Source: JACPTG01 sp964504135 (GTDB lineage Archaea; Nanobdellota; Nanobdellia; Woesearchaeales; UBA10216). From it: a stretch of DNA of 54,377 nt. Below are positions 25,684 through 33,032 of this stretch, in pieces; the first letter of the stretch is position 1; every line of letters starts with the position of its first letter. The notes under the pieces are model-generated. The model was not told the DNA's origin and did no database searches. It was given only the letters and a program-made list of their open reading frames with translations. Location: assembly GCA_964504135.1 (NCBI GenBank), contig CAZDCW010000005.1, forward strand, positions 1-54,377, written 5' to 3'. A program made the position numbers and the translations under genes.

Positions 25684-26481
25684 ATGCTTGTTCAGAAGGA
25701 GATTTTGGAGCAGGTAAGGCACTTTGGGCTTAACAGCTATGAGTCTAGGCTTTGGACTGCGCTGCTGGCCAAGGGCGCTGCAACTGCAGGTGAGCTTTCT
25801 GACATGGCTAATGTACCCAGGTCAAGGGCGTATGATGTTCTTGAAAGCCTTGAGCGCAAGGGATTCATCATGCTGAAGGTTGGCAAGCCCATTAAGTACA
25901 TTGCTGTTTCCCCTGATGCTGTCCTTGACAGGGTTAAGAAGCGCATTGCTGAGGAGGCTGATGAGAAGAGGGGCTCTCTTGACAAGCTTAGGAAGACTGA
26001 CCTGCTTGCTGAGCTTAATATGCTTTACAAGAATGGCATAGATGTTGTTGAGCCTTTTGAGCTTGCGGCCAGCATTAAGGGCAGGAAGGCGATTTACAAC
26101 CACCTTGAAGGGCTGATAAGGAATTCAGGCAAGTCAATTAACATTATGACCAGCCAGGCAGGCATTGTCAGGAAAAAGGACTCGTTCATGAAGCTTCTGA
26201 AGAAGGCCAAGGACAGGGGTGTTAAGGTAAGGATTGCAGCTCCAATAGCTGGCCAGGAGTCTGCCAGGGCAGCTTCTGAGCTGAAGTCTGTTGCAGAGGT
26301 TTATGACTGTCAGGGCGCTGCCAGGTTCTGCACTGTAGATTCATCTGATACTGTTTTCATGATTTTTGATGATACAGAGGTGAACCCGTTGTACGATTCG
26401 GCAATCAGCGTAACCTCACCATTCCTTGCGTCATCTTTTGAGAAGATGTTTGCCTCTTACACAAGGAAGAATGGAAAGTAG
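25684..26481 (+). CDS. TrmB-family transcriptional regulator
   Basis: DNA-binding regulator of the TrmB/sugar-sensing-type family common in archaea. The 265 residues comprise an N-terminal winged helix (about 5-70; LNSYESRLWTALLAKGAATAGELSDMANVPRSRAYDVLESLERKGFI), a short coiled linker, and a C-terminal phospholipase-D-like effector region (about 130-260; GRKAIYNHLEGLIRNS and KKAKDRGVKVRIAAPI). That region lacks an obvious HxK catalytic pair, as is usual in regulators. Targets cannot be read from the sequence. It starts right after the probable origin and ends before a T-rich stretch (26486-26497) that may terminate it. Confidence 0.88.
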   Translation: MLVQKEILEQVRHFGLNSYESRLWTALLAKGAATAGELSDMANVPRSRAYDVLESLERKGFIMLKVGKPIKYIAVSPDAVLDRVKKRIAEEADEKRGSLDKLRKTDLLAELNMLYKNGIDVVEPFELAASIKGRKAIYNHLEGLIRNSGKSINIMTSQAGIVRKKDSFMKLLKKAKDRGVKVRIAAPIAGQESARAASELKSVAEVYDCQGAARFCTVDSSDTVFMIFDDTEVNPLYDSAISVTSPFLASSFEKMFASYTRKNGK

Positions 26482-26520
26482 ATTAGTCTTTTTCTTTAAC
26501 TATTCCTTTAATTATAAGTA

Positions 26521-26690
26521 GCGGGCTGACTCTTCGTGTACGGTACAAGGTGACCTGCACAATGGAAACCGAAGCAGGGACAATGAACATTGCAAACCAG
26601 TGAACGCCAAGGAGTACACGAAGCCAGACTGTACACGTCTCGAGTTCCCTGAAAGGGGCTGCTGAATCTGCGGTAGCGACAGCCAGTCAT
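26521..26690. ncRNA. Dispersed structured element, copy B (putative ncRNA or small mobile repeat)
   Basis: Inverted copy of the element at 8860-9030. GGCTGACTCTTCGTGTAC lies at 26524-26541. GTACACGAAG (26614-26623) pairs with CTTCGTGTAC inside that block, enclosing about 72 nt. The blocks ACATTGCAAACC plus GTGAACG (about 26588-26606) and TCCCTGAAAGGGGCTGCTGAATC (about 26646-26668) match copy A on the other strand. It fills most of the 260 bp between the TrmB-type and tRNA-thiolation genes. Sequence drift is larger between the blocks than within them, as expected for a functional RNA or for aged copies of a repeat. Confidence 0.5.
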
Positions 26691-26710
26691 ATAACTTTAA
26701 TTTAAACAAA

Positions 26711-26720
26711 CCTATAAAAA
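26711..26720 (+). promoter_or_regulatory. TATA-like box of the tRNA-thiolation gene
   Basis: CCTATAAAAA centred about 27 bp before the ATG at 26743. A slightly earlier ATG at 26738 is out of frame, so spacing and frame agree on 26743. Confidence 0.6.
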
Positions 26721-26742
26721 CAATTCTTGACACCCATATGCG

Positions 26743-27633
26743 ATGCAGTGCAGGAGGTGCAGCAGAAAAGCAGCGGTGGAGACAGAGAATCCTTCTTGCA
26801 TGAGCCATTTTCTTGAGTTGTTTGAAGGTAAAGTCGCCAAGGCAATAAGGCAGTTCCAGCTTCTTGGCCGAAAAGACAGGATAGCTGTGGCTGCAAGCGG
26901 TGGCAAGGACAGCACATCGCTTCTTTACATCCTTCAAAAGCTGGGCTATGATGTGGAGGCCCTAGCCATAGATGAGGGAATCCACGGCTATAGGGAAGGA
27001 ACGCTGGCAGGCCTCAGGGAATTCTGCACGAGCCACGGCATAAAGCTTAAGATTACCTCTTACCAGGAACAGTTTGGATTCACCCTGGACGAGCTGATGA
27101 GCAGAAGCAGCTATAGGAGTCCTTGCATGCCATGCGGCATATTAAGAAGGTACCTTCTCAACAAGGCAGCCAGGGGCTATGATAAGCTGGCCACAGGCCA
27201 TAATCTGGATGATGAGGCCCAGTCTGTAATGATGAATATGATGAAGAGCAACATTCACCTTATGGCGAGGCTGGGCCCGAAAACAGGGGTTATTGCAGAC
27301 AGCAAACTCACTCAGAGGGTAAAGCCCCTGTATTTCTGCACTGAAAAGGAAGTCGCTACATATTCTTTCCTGCAGGGCTTTAGCATTAAGTATTCAGAGT
27401 GCCCGAACGCCCCCAAGTCGTTCAGGGCGATGGTCAGGGACTTCCTGAATGATGCCGAGTCAAAGTCGCCGGGCACCAAGGCTTCAATAGTCCACTCTTT
27501 CCTCAAGCTTTCGCCTCTTCTCAAGCAGATGCCTGTGGAAAGCCCGCTTCTCTACTGCGCTGAGTGCGGCGAGCCAAGCAGCAGGGAAACGTGTAATGCG
27601 TGTAATATTGCAAGAATAGTAATATTTAAATAG
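26743..27633 (+). CDS. tRNA 2-thiolation ATPase (TtuA/Ncs6 family)
   Basis: Adenylates uridine in tRNA for sulfur insertion (2-thiouridine). In 296 residues: an N-terminal zinc motif CRRCSRKA, the PP-loop SGGKDS (about residues 50-55), a central pair with a CMPCG motif (about 127-131) expected to hold an iron-sulfur cluster with a later Cys (SECPNAPKS, about 223), TGHNLDDEAQ (about 149), and a C-terminal zinc ribbon CAECG...CNACN. The length and the order of all elements fit TtuA/Ncs6. The exact position modified (U34 or U54) is not decidable here. It is followed closely by a toxin-antitoxin pair whose promoter overlaps its 3' end. Confidence 0.92.
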   Translation: MQCRRCSRKAAVETENPSCMSHFLELFEGKVAKAIRQFQLLGRKDRIAVAASGGKDSTSLLYILQKLGYDVEALAIDEGIHGYREGTLAGLREFCTSHGIKLKITSYQEQFGFTLDELMSRSSYRSPCMPCGILRRYLLNKAARGYDKLATGHNLDDEAQSVMMNMMKSNIHLMARLGPKTGVIADSKLTQRVKPLYFCTEKEVATYSFLQGFSIKYSECPNAPKSFRAMVRDFLNDAESKSPGTKASIVHSFLKLSPLLKQMPVESPLLYCAECGEPSSRETCNACNIARIVIFK

Positions 27634-27655
27634 TAATACGTAATACTTGTATAGT

Positions 27656-27859
27656 ATGACTAGCTTGACGAGCAAAGGCCAGGTTACAATTCCGAAGCGC
27701 ATTAGGGGCGTACTCGGATTAAGGGCTGGGGACGAAATTGACTTTGAAATAGGGGATGGAAATGCGGTTATCCGGAAAAAACCCAGGCTGGAGATTGAAA
27801 AATGGGCGGGCTACCTTGGCAAACACAGGACAGAGGCTATGATGAAGGAGCTTAGATGA
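27656..27859 (+). CDS. vapB: AbrB/SpoVT-type antitoxin
   Basis: A 67-residue swapped-hairpin AbrB DNA-binding protein: TSLTSKGQVTIPKRIR then LGLRAGDEIDFEIGDGNAVIRKK, the family signature. The C-terminal tail (about residues 45-67) would wrap and neutralise the toxin. A TTG nine bases upstream is in frame. The ATG at 27656 is preferred because a TATTTAAAT-type box is centred about 28 bp before it. The stop overlaps the ATG of the PIN toxin (ATGATGA-type junction), giving coupled translation. The pair most likely autoregulates through the antitoxin. Confidence 0.88.
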   Translation: MTSLTSKGQVTIPKRIRGVLGLRAGDEIDFEIGDGNAVIRKKPRLEIEKWAGYLGKHRTEAMMKELR

Positions 27860-28335
27860 TAACAGCGATTGATACAAACATACTCCTAGACATACTTTTT
27901 AGGGATGAGGAATTCTTTCAGAAAAGCAGCCAGCTGCTGGAGAGGCAAAGCGCCCTTGGCGCGCTTATAATTTCCCCATTGGTTTACACTGAGCTGTTGT
28001 CCGCCTTTTTCAGACTTAGCTCTAAAAAACCCGCAGAAGACCTTGATGCGTTTTTGGAAGGCATGGGCGTTCAGGTTTCAGACCTGGGAAAAAACGACCT
28101 GGTACTTTCAGCTGACAGGTGGAGCAGTTTCAGCACTCATAGGAAAATGGCTTGTCCAAAATGTGGGGCGGCAACCTTGTTAAAATGCGGTGCTTGCGGC
28201 CAGGAAATGCATTGGAGAAATCACATAATAACCGACTTTCTGATTGGTGCCCATGCACAAAACAATGCAAACGCTTTGATAACCAGGGACAGGGGGTATT
28301 ACCGCAGATATTTCAAAATTAAAATATTTTCATGA
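27856..28335 (+). CDS. vapC: VapC-like PIN-domain ribonuclease toxin with inserted zinc ribbon
   Basis: PIN nuclease, 159 residues. Acidic active-site residues are seen in AIDTNILLD (Asp6), YTELLSAF (Glu), IITDFLIGAHA (Asp) and ITRDRGYY (Asp). An unusual feature is a zinc-ribbon-like insertion, CPKCG...CGACG (about residues 98-114), just before the third acidic residue. It is encoded right after its AbrB-type antitoxin. Zinc-ribbon PIN proteins occur in archaea as type II toxins and as Nob1-like rRNA nucleases. The gene pairing and small size favour a toxin. Confidence 0.85.
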   Translation: MITAIDTNILLDILFRDEEFFQKSSQLLERQSALGALIISPLVYTELLSAFFRLSSKKPAEDLDAFLEGMGVQVSDLGKNDLVLSADRWSSFSTHRKMACPKCGAATLLKCGACGQEMHWRNHIITDFLIGAHAQNNANALITRDRGYYRRYFKIKIFS

Positions 28336-28342
28336 GTTACAG

Positions 28343-28849
28343 ATGTTTATGGACATAGTCAGGCCAAATGGAAACGAGGCAGAGCTGATTAAAATGGCTG
28401 AAAGGCTCGGTATGAAGAGCCTCGCCCTGTATTACCCTGATAAGAAGGGCGCGGAACTCCAGGCAAGGATTTTCGAGCACCAGAAGGATACAGGCGTAAA
28501 GCTGATTAGTGCGGGCAGCAGGGATGGCCACAAGGTAATAAACGACTATAAGCGCAGGAACAAAAAGACGAATATCGTAATAGGCATCTCCCAGCCCCTC
28601 AAGCACGCTGAATACAAGGAGCTTGCAGCAGCTGGCGTAGCGGTATGCTTCCCCTTCTCAGAAATCCTGCAGTCAGGCGCAGGCAGGACAGCCCTGCTGG
28701 AAAGCATAATGCGCAGCATCAGGCTGTGCAGGAAGCACAAGGTTAAGGTTGCAATAGCAACTTTCGCTGAGGACCCTTACGAACTCAGGGATGAGAAGGA
28801 TTTGAGGGCGTTCTATAAGGGGCTGGGTATCGTGGAAAATAATCCCTAG
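28343..28849 (+). CDS. rnp3: RNase P protein component 3 (p30)
   Basis: Protein subunit of RNase P, which trims 5' leaders of pre-tRNA; TIM-barrel (PHP-like) fold. The 168 residues are short compared with the usual about 200-230. Recognisable parts are the start MDIVRPNG, a central KVINDYKRRNKKTNIVIGI and the C-terminal block TALLESIMRSIRLCRKHKVKVAIATFAEDPYELRDEKDLRAFYKGLG. That block matches the p30 pattern of helices followed by a strand, with 'LR..+DL...  LG'. Parts of the barrel seem reduced. It may be read from the vapBC promoter or from a weak AT-rich box near 28320. Confidence 0.75.
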   Translation: MFMDIVRPNGNEAELIKMAERLGMKSLALYYPDKKGAELQARIFEHQKDTGVKLISAGSRDGHKVINDYKRRNKKTNIVIGISQPLKHAEYKELAAAGVAVCFPFSEILQSGAGRTALLESIMRSIRLCRKHKVKVAIATFAEDPYELRDEKDLRAFYKGLGIVENNP

Positions 28850-28859
28850 ATGAGTAATT

Positions 28860-31800
28860 TTACCGGGCAATACATTTTCCGTTAGCAACTCCCCCCCAGC
28901 CATCACATGCCAACCCATCAAGACATTTTGGCATATTAACCCCCAAGAAGAACTTGCATGGCTCATTGAGCCCTGGCCTTTTTTGGCAGGTTCCGTAGCG
29001 GCCTGCAATGGCATCTTGCACACATTCAAACAATTCAGGGTCTGAACAGTCTGGCAGGGTATATCCGCATTTCTTGCCTTCCCTGCTGCGCATCTTCTGC
29101 TTGTATTCTTCACCATCAGGAGCGCATGTGCCTGTGTTTGACCTGTCCAAGTCCACATGACAGGAAGTCCCGGGATTGTCAGGGTCTGCTGATAGACTGC
29201 AGCATCGTACGCCTTGTCCAAGAGTACATGGTTCGCCTATGAGGAAGCATTGGCGTACTGCATTGTTGGTGCATTCCTTGTTTGTGGCAGCCTTATCAGG
29301 GCATAAGCATTGCTGCACGCCTGCTTTTGTACTTACACAGGCATTTCCATATTGGTCGCAATATACTGAAGTTCCAGCTTCCCCTGCTGGCTCGCAGCTT
29401 ACATAACCCTTTATCCAGTTTCCTGTCACTGGGTCTTTTTTGCATAGGGAATCCTTTGCGGGATCTGGTTCATACATCACTTTAGGTGTCTGTGGGCATT
29501 TCGGCACAGGTTCTTCACAAACGCCAAATTTATTGCATAAGCCCAGCTTGCTGCAGTCCTTTTTATACCAGTTGTATCCCTTTTGGGTGGTTTTGCACAG
29601 GAGGGACATGCCTTGCAAATCGTTTCTCTTAACCATTGGAATATCTGTTGCAGGCGTATTTGTCCCTGGTATGTTATCTTTAGATCCGCCGCATACATAC
29701 AAAGTGCTTAGGGGGCAAGGTATTTTGGCGGCATCAGCGATTTCAACGTACCCGTAAGGGATTCCTGCTAATTTCGGCGGCTTTACAGGGTCAGCCTTGC
29801 ATTGTCCATTATCGCAGCCGTTCGGGCATGGAGAGGCGTCCCTCGTGCCAGCCGCTTGTCCGGTGCAGTGTATGACATACCCGTTATTATTTCCCTGGCC
29901 GCAGACCTTGTCGTTGGCAGACTTGCCGTTGCACTCTGTAAGGGCGGCAGGGGGCGGCACTGCTCCAGGCGGTTGCGTTCCCGGTGGGGCTGCTCCGGGT
30001 CCAGGGAGAGTGGGCTGGCTTGGCGATGCTGCGCATTGGGCATTCTCGGCGCCTTGGGTTGGTTTCACCATTACACATCCATGCTCGCAGGGCTTTTTCT
30101 GTCTTATACCCGGGTTTTGTAAGCAGGGGATTCTTTTGGGGTCTGAGCATGGAGGGCCGCATTCAATTATAAAGTCGTGGTTGCATCCTGAGCCGCAGTA
30201 GTTTTCAATAAGACCGCTGTTCCTGTAGTTGTCCTTGCATTCGTTAAAGTCTTTTTCTCCAGAGGGGGGCGATGGGCATACGGCAGAATCGCATTTTCCG
30301 TTGTTGCAGATGCTGTCAGGCGGGCATTTCTCTGCAACGCCCAAATCGCCTGCGCCAGAGCATGTGATTATGCTTTCAAAATTGCCGCTGCAAGCCTTGT
30401 CTGACTTCTTCTTATTGGAGCACTGCTTATCGTAGCCTATCAGCGGCCCGCTTGCCTTGCAGTCGTTCACCGGCTTTTCGCATCTTGCACCTTTTGCAAG
30501 GGCGTTGAAGAAGTGCCGCTTAATTATAGTATTTCCTGCGTTGTCTTTCTGTGTTGCGCAGCCTTTTGAGAAGGGGTCTGTTTCTTCGCTCCACTTTAAT
30601 TGGTCGGATTCGTATGTTCCTGTAAACTTCCAGCTAGAGGGGCATAATGCTTCGCATAGAGTGATTACTCCCTTATTGTCCGTTCTGGCAACGCAGGCTT
30701 CGTTTTCATTGCAGGCTCCCTTGGCGGTTTCCTTTGCTCCCTGGCAGCGATAATATGCCTGTGTTTGGCCTATACTGTCGCAGTACAATCCATCATTCTT
30801 CCCCTCGCACCTGTTTATGCATTTCCCGTCCTTGCAGCTTCCTGGGCAGTGCTCCGTAAAGTAGCCTTCATTTCCATCGCCCGTGCATTCAAACGTCCAT
30901 GTTTTTTTGTCTTGTTTAATTTCATCAACGCATACCATGAGTCCTGGCTCTGCTGAATTGCATTCATTGATGCCATGCACGTTACGACTTCCCGGCACAC
31001 CGATACACCTGCCAAGCAATTTGACGTTGACCAGTAAGTCATTCACGTCATCCTTGCATGCTACCGAGCATTTCCTCTGGGAAACCATGCCCTGCTTTCC
31101 ATTGCCCAGGCATCTTATTACGTATCCGGCATTCTGATTCTGGCCGCATATCTGCACAGTAGAAGTTGCTTTTTCATGAGGCGCGCATTCAGTTAGCTCT
31201 TCCGCAGCTTTATAGCCCTTTACAGTGCCTGGTGGAGCCGCAGGTGGCTGTGTTCCTGGTGGCGTTGGCTGGCCAGGCTGTGCTGGAGTGGCCGGTTCAA
31301 CACCGCAGCCTGCGAGCAGCGCTGCCTTTCCTTCAGGATTGACCGCCTTGCCTTGCAGGGCCTTGCATTTTGAGTCCGGGTTGTCGGCTGCTATGAAGTC
31401 ATTCCCCTTCTTCTCGCGGCCAGTGTACACGCCTATGTAGTTGTAGTTGTTGACGCAGCTTATTGTCTCGCAAAGCGCTCCATCCTGTTTTACAACATCA
31501 GGATAAACCCTTCTGGGCCATCTGTAATCCCTAATCTCGTAGCATTTATCAATTGGACAGCATGCAGCAACTTGCTGGTCATTGGACACGTCATTCCCGG
31601 CTGAGTCTTTAGTCTTCTCCTGGCCTGCATACGCCTTTCCGAAGGGGCCAATCAACCCTTTTCTCTCATGTGACTTTGCGCATTCCTCAGGCACAGGTTT
31701 TGCTTTGCATAATGGCTGGCCATTGATTTCCTCACATTCTCCTGAGCAGCTAAGAGCGGCTCCGTTTATGTCCTTGGAAAGGTCCTTCTGGCACATTATT

Positions 31801-32738
31801 ATCTGTGTCTTGTCGCTGCTGCACATAAGGTAAGCTGAATCCTGGTTCTTGGAGCATTCGGAGTATTTTCCAAGTTTGGCTTCCTTAGACATGGTGCTCA
31901 TCTCTGTAAGATGCCCAACCTCTGCAATTAGCATATGCCTTGCATCGTCGTAGCGTGTCTCCCACGCAACCCACGCTCCCAGCTTCTTGTCAAAGTACCC
32001 TATTTTGAAGTCCTTGGCCTGGTCTGGGGAGTATTGGCCAGGCACAGCTATTGACAGCAGGAGGGGCGGGTTGAAGTTGGTGCCGTCTGGCCCAAGGTCA
32101 TATACAGTGCTTGTCAGCAGTATGTAGTTCTCTACCTTTGCAAGGTCGGCGTCAATTATCTGAAGGGATAGTTGTGTTACAGGATTTCCATTTTGGTCAG
32201 TGGCCTTTGTGCTGTCCTGGACAGTTAGCTCTGCCTTGCCGTCGTTGAGTGAGTATGTGCCTGGATTTAGGTTTATTGCGTCTTTTCTCTTGATGTAGGA
32301 GTTGAAGGTGCTGAAGGATATCTCTGACAGCCCTGCGTGGATTGTCAGCGGGTAATTCACGTTGGCCGCGATTACATCAGGCGTTTCTGACAATTTTACA
32401 GTTGGCTTGCCCTTGTCTATGCTTATCCCCCTTGCCTGCTGTGATGAGAAGTCTGAGCAGCTTTCAAGCCCTTGGGCTATTGCCGCCTCCTGCGCAGCTA
32501 TGTCGCGAGGCTGCGTCCCGGCATCTTGAGCTTTCAGCAGGGACTCCTTGAGGCACGAGTCTAAATAGGCCTGCAGCGAAAGAGCCTCCTGCTCAAGCTG
32601 TATCTGGGGGGTTTGTATTTGCCCAGGCTGGCTTGGAATCTTTGATAGTTCTGTACGGCTGATTGAGAAGAGGCCGACTACCACAAGGATTAGTATTCCT
32701 GCTATTATGAAGGCCGATACCTGTCCTCTTTTAGGCAT
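28860..32738 (-). CDS. Cysteine-rich surface protein with pilin-type N-terminus
   Basis: 1292 residues starting MPKRGQVSAFIIAGILILVVVGLF, a class III signal/anchor helix. Residues about 30-290 form a domain shared with the divergent neighbour, with a ZU5-like segment (YDLGPDGTNFNPPLLLSIAVPGQY). The remainder consists of disulfide-type cysteine modules, including two copies of a unit with VCGQ..N.GYVI.C.G....C...C (ICGQNQNAGYVIRC and VCGQGNNNGYVIHC), each after a proline-rich linker. A further module with CEALCPSSWKFTGTY...GARC matches one in the neighbour. It is probably membrane-anchored with a long extracellular part for adhesion or recognition (inference). I see no catalytic motif. Confidence 0.8.
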   Translation of the reverse strand: MPKRGQVSAFIIAGILILVVVGLFSISRTELSKIPSQPGQIQTPQIQLEQEALSLQAYLDSCLKESLLKAQDAGTQPRDIAAQEAAIAQGLESCSDFSSQQARGISIDKGKPTVKLSETPDVIAANVNYPLTIHAGLSEISFSTFNSYIKRKDAINLNPGTYSLNDGKAELTVQDSTKATDQNGNPVTQLSLQIIDADLAKVENYILLTSTVYDLGPDGTNFNPPLLLSIAVPGQYSPDQAKDFKIGYFDKKLGAWVAWETRYDDARHMLIAEVGHLTEMSTMSKEAKLGKYSECSKNQDSAYLMCSSDKTQIIMCQKDLSKDINGAALSCSGECEEINGQPLCKAKPVPEECAKSHERKGLIGPFGKAYAGQEKTKDSAGNDVSNDQQVAACCPIDKCYEIRDYRWPRRVYPDVVKQDGALCETISCVNNYNYIGVYTGREKKGNDFIAADNPDSKCKALQGKAVNPEGKAALLAGCGVEPATPAQPGQPTPPGTQPPAAPPGTVKGYKAAEELTECAPHEKATSTVQICGQNQNAGYVIRCLGNGKQGMVSQRKCSVACKDDVNDLLVNVKLLGRCIGVPGSRNVHGINECNSAEPGLMVCVDEIKQDKKTWTFECTGDGNEGYFTEHCPGSCKDGKCINRCEGKNDGLYCDSIGQTQAYYRCQGAKETAKGACNENEACVARTDNKGVITLCEALCPSSWKFTGTYESDQLKWSEETDPFSKGCATQKDNAGNTIIKRHFFNALAKGARCEKPVNDCKASGPLIGYDKQCSNKKKSDKACSGNFESIITCSGAGDLGVAEKCPPDSICNNGKCDSAVCPSPPSGEKDFNECKDNYRNSGLIENYCGSGCNHDFIIECGPPCSDPKRIPCLQNPGIRQKKPCEHGCVMVKPTQGAENAQCAASPSQPTLPGPGAAPPGTQPPGAVPPPAALTECNGKSANDKVCGQGNNNGYVIHCTGQAAGTRDASPCPNGCDNGQCKADPVKPPKLAGIPYGYVEIADAAKIPCPLSTLYVCGGSKDNIPGTNTPATDIPMVKRNDLQGMSLLCKTTQKGYNWYKKDCSKLGLCNKFGVCEEPVPKCPQTPKVMYEPDPAKDSLCKKDPVTGNWIKGYVSCEPAGEAGTSVYCDQYGNACVSTKAGVQQCLCPDKAATNKECTNNAVRQCFLIGEPCTLGQGVRCCSLSADPDNPGTSCHVDLDRSNTGTCAPDGEEYKQKMRSREGKKCGYTLPDCSDPELFECVQDAIAGRYGTCQKRPGLNEPCKFFLGVNMPKCLDGLACDGWGGVANGKCIAR

Positions 32739-32869
32739 GTTCGCTCTTTTTTTGTGGGAAAGGGATATTTAAATGTTTACACAAAAAATTTGCCAATCAA
32801 CTTGACTTCAAAGGCATGGCGGTATTGAAAACCCTCCATCCATTGTTGAAGTTAAACTAATTCCTTGCA

Positions 32870-32950
32870 GGCTGACTCTGCGTTTTTCGTCCCCTTCGTT
32901 TGCCCTTGTTAACATGCCCTTGCGTTAGTACACGAAGAGTAAGCCCACTA
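32870..32950. ncRNA. Dispersed structured element, copy C (short form)
   Basis: Third copy of the element: right end GTACACGAAGAGTAAGCC (32928-32945), left arm GGCTGACTCTGCGT (32870-32883). The arms are imperfect inverted repeats of about 14 bp enclosing about 48 nt. It lacks the GATTCAGC and TTTGCAATGT blocks of copies A and B. It lies in the 285-bp gap between the two divergent surface-protein genes. The rest of that gap holds TATA-like boxes for each gene and an imperfect repeat (GACTTCAA at 32804-32811 with TTGAAGTT at 32846-32853). Confidence 0.5.
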
Positions 32951-33000
32951 TTATTGATTTAAGGCAAAACGAGCTTTTCAATGAGGCCAAAGGCAGGTAA

Positions 33001-33010
33001 GTTTTAAATA
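33001..33010 (+). promoter_or_regulatory. TATA-like box of the glycoside-hydrolase surface protein
   Basis: GTTTTAAATA centred about 27 bp before the ATG at 33033. It favours that start over the ATG at 33024 and gives the compact MLKRGQIG pilin-type N-terminus. Confidence 0.55.
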
Positions 33011-33032
33011 CCAAGCCAATTAAATGTTCAGG

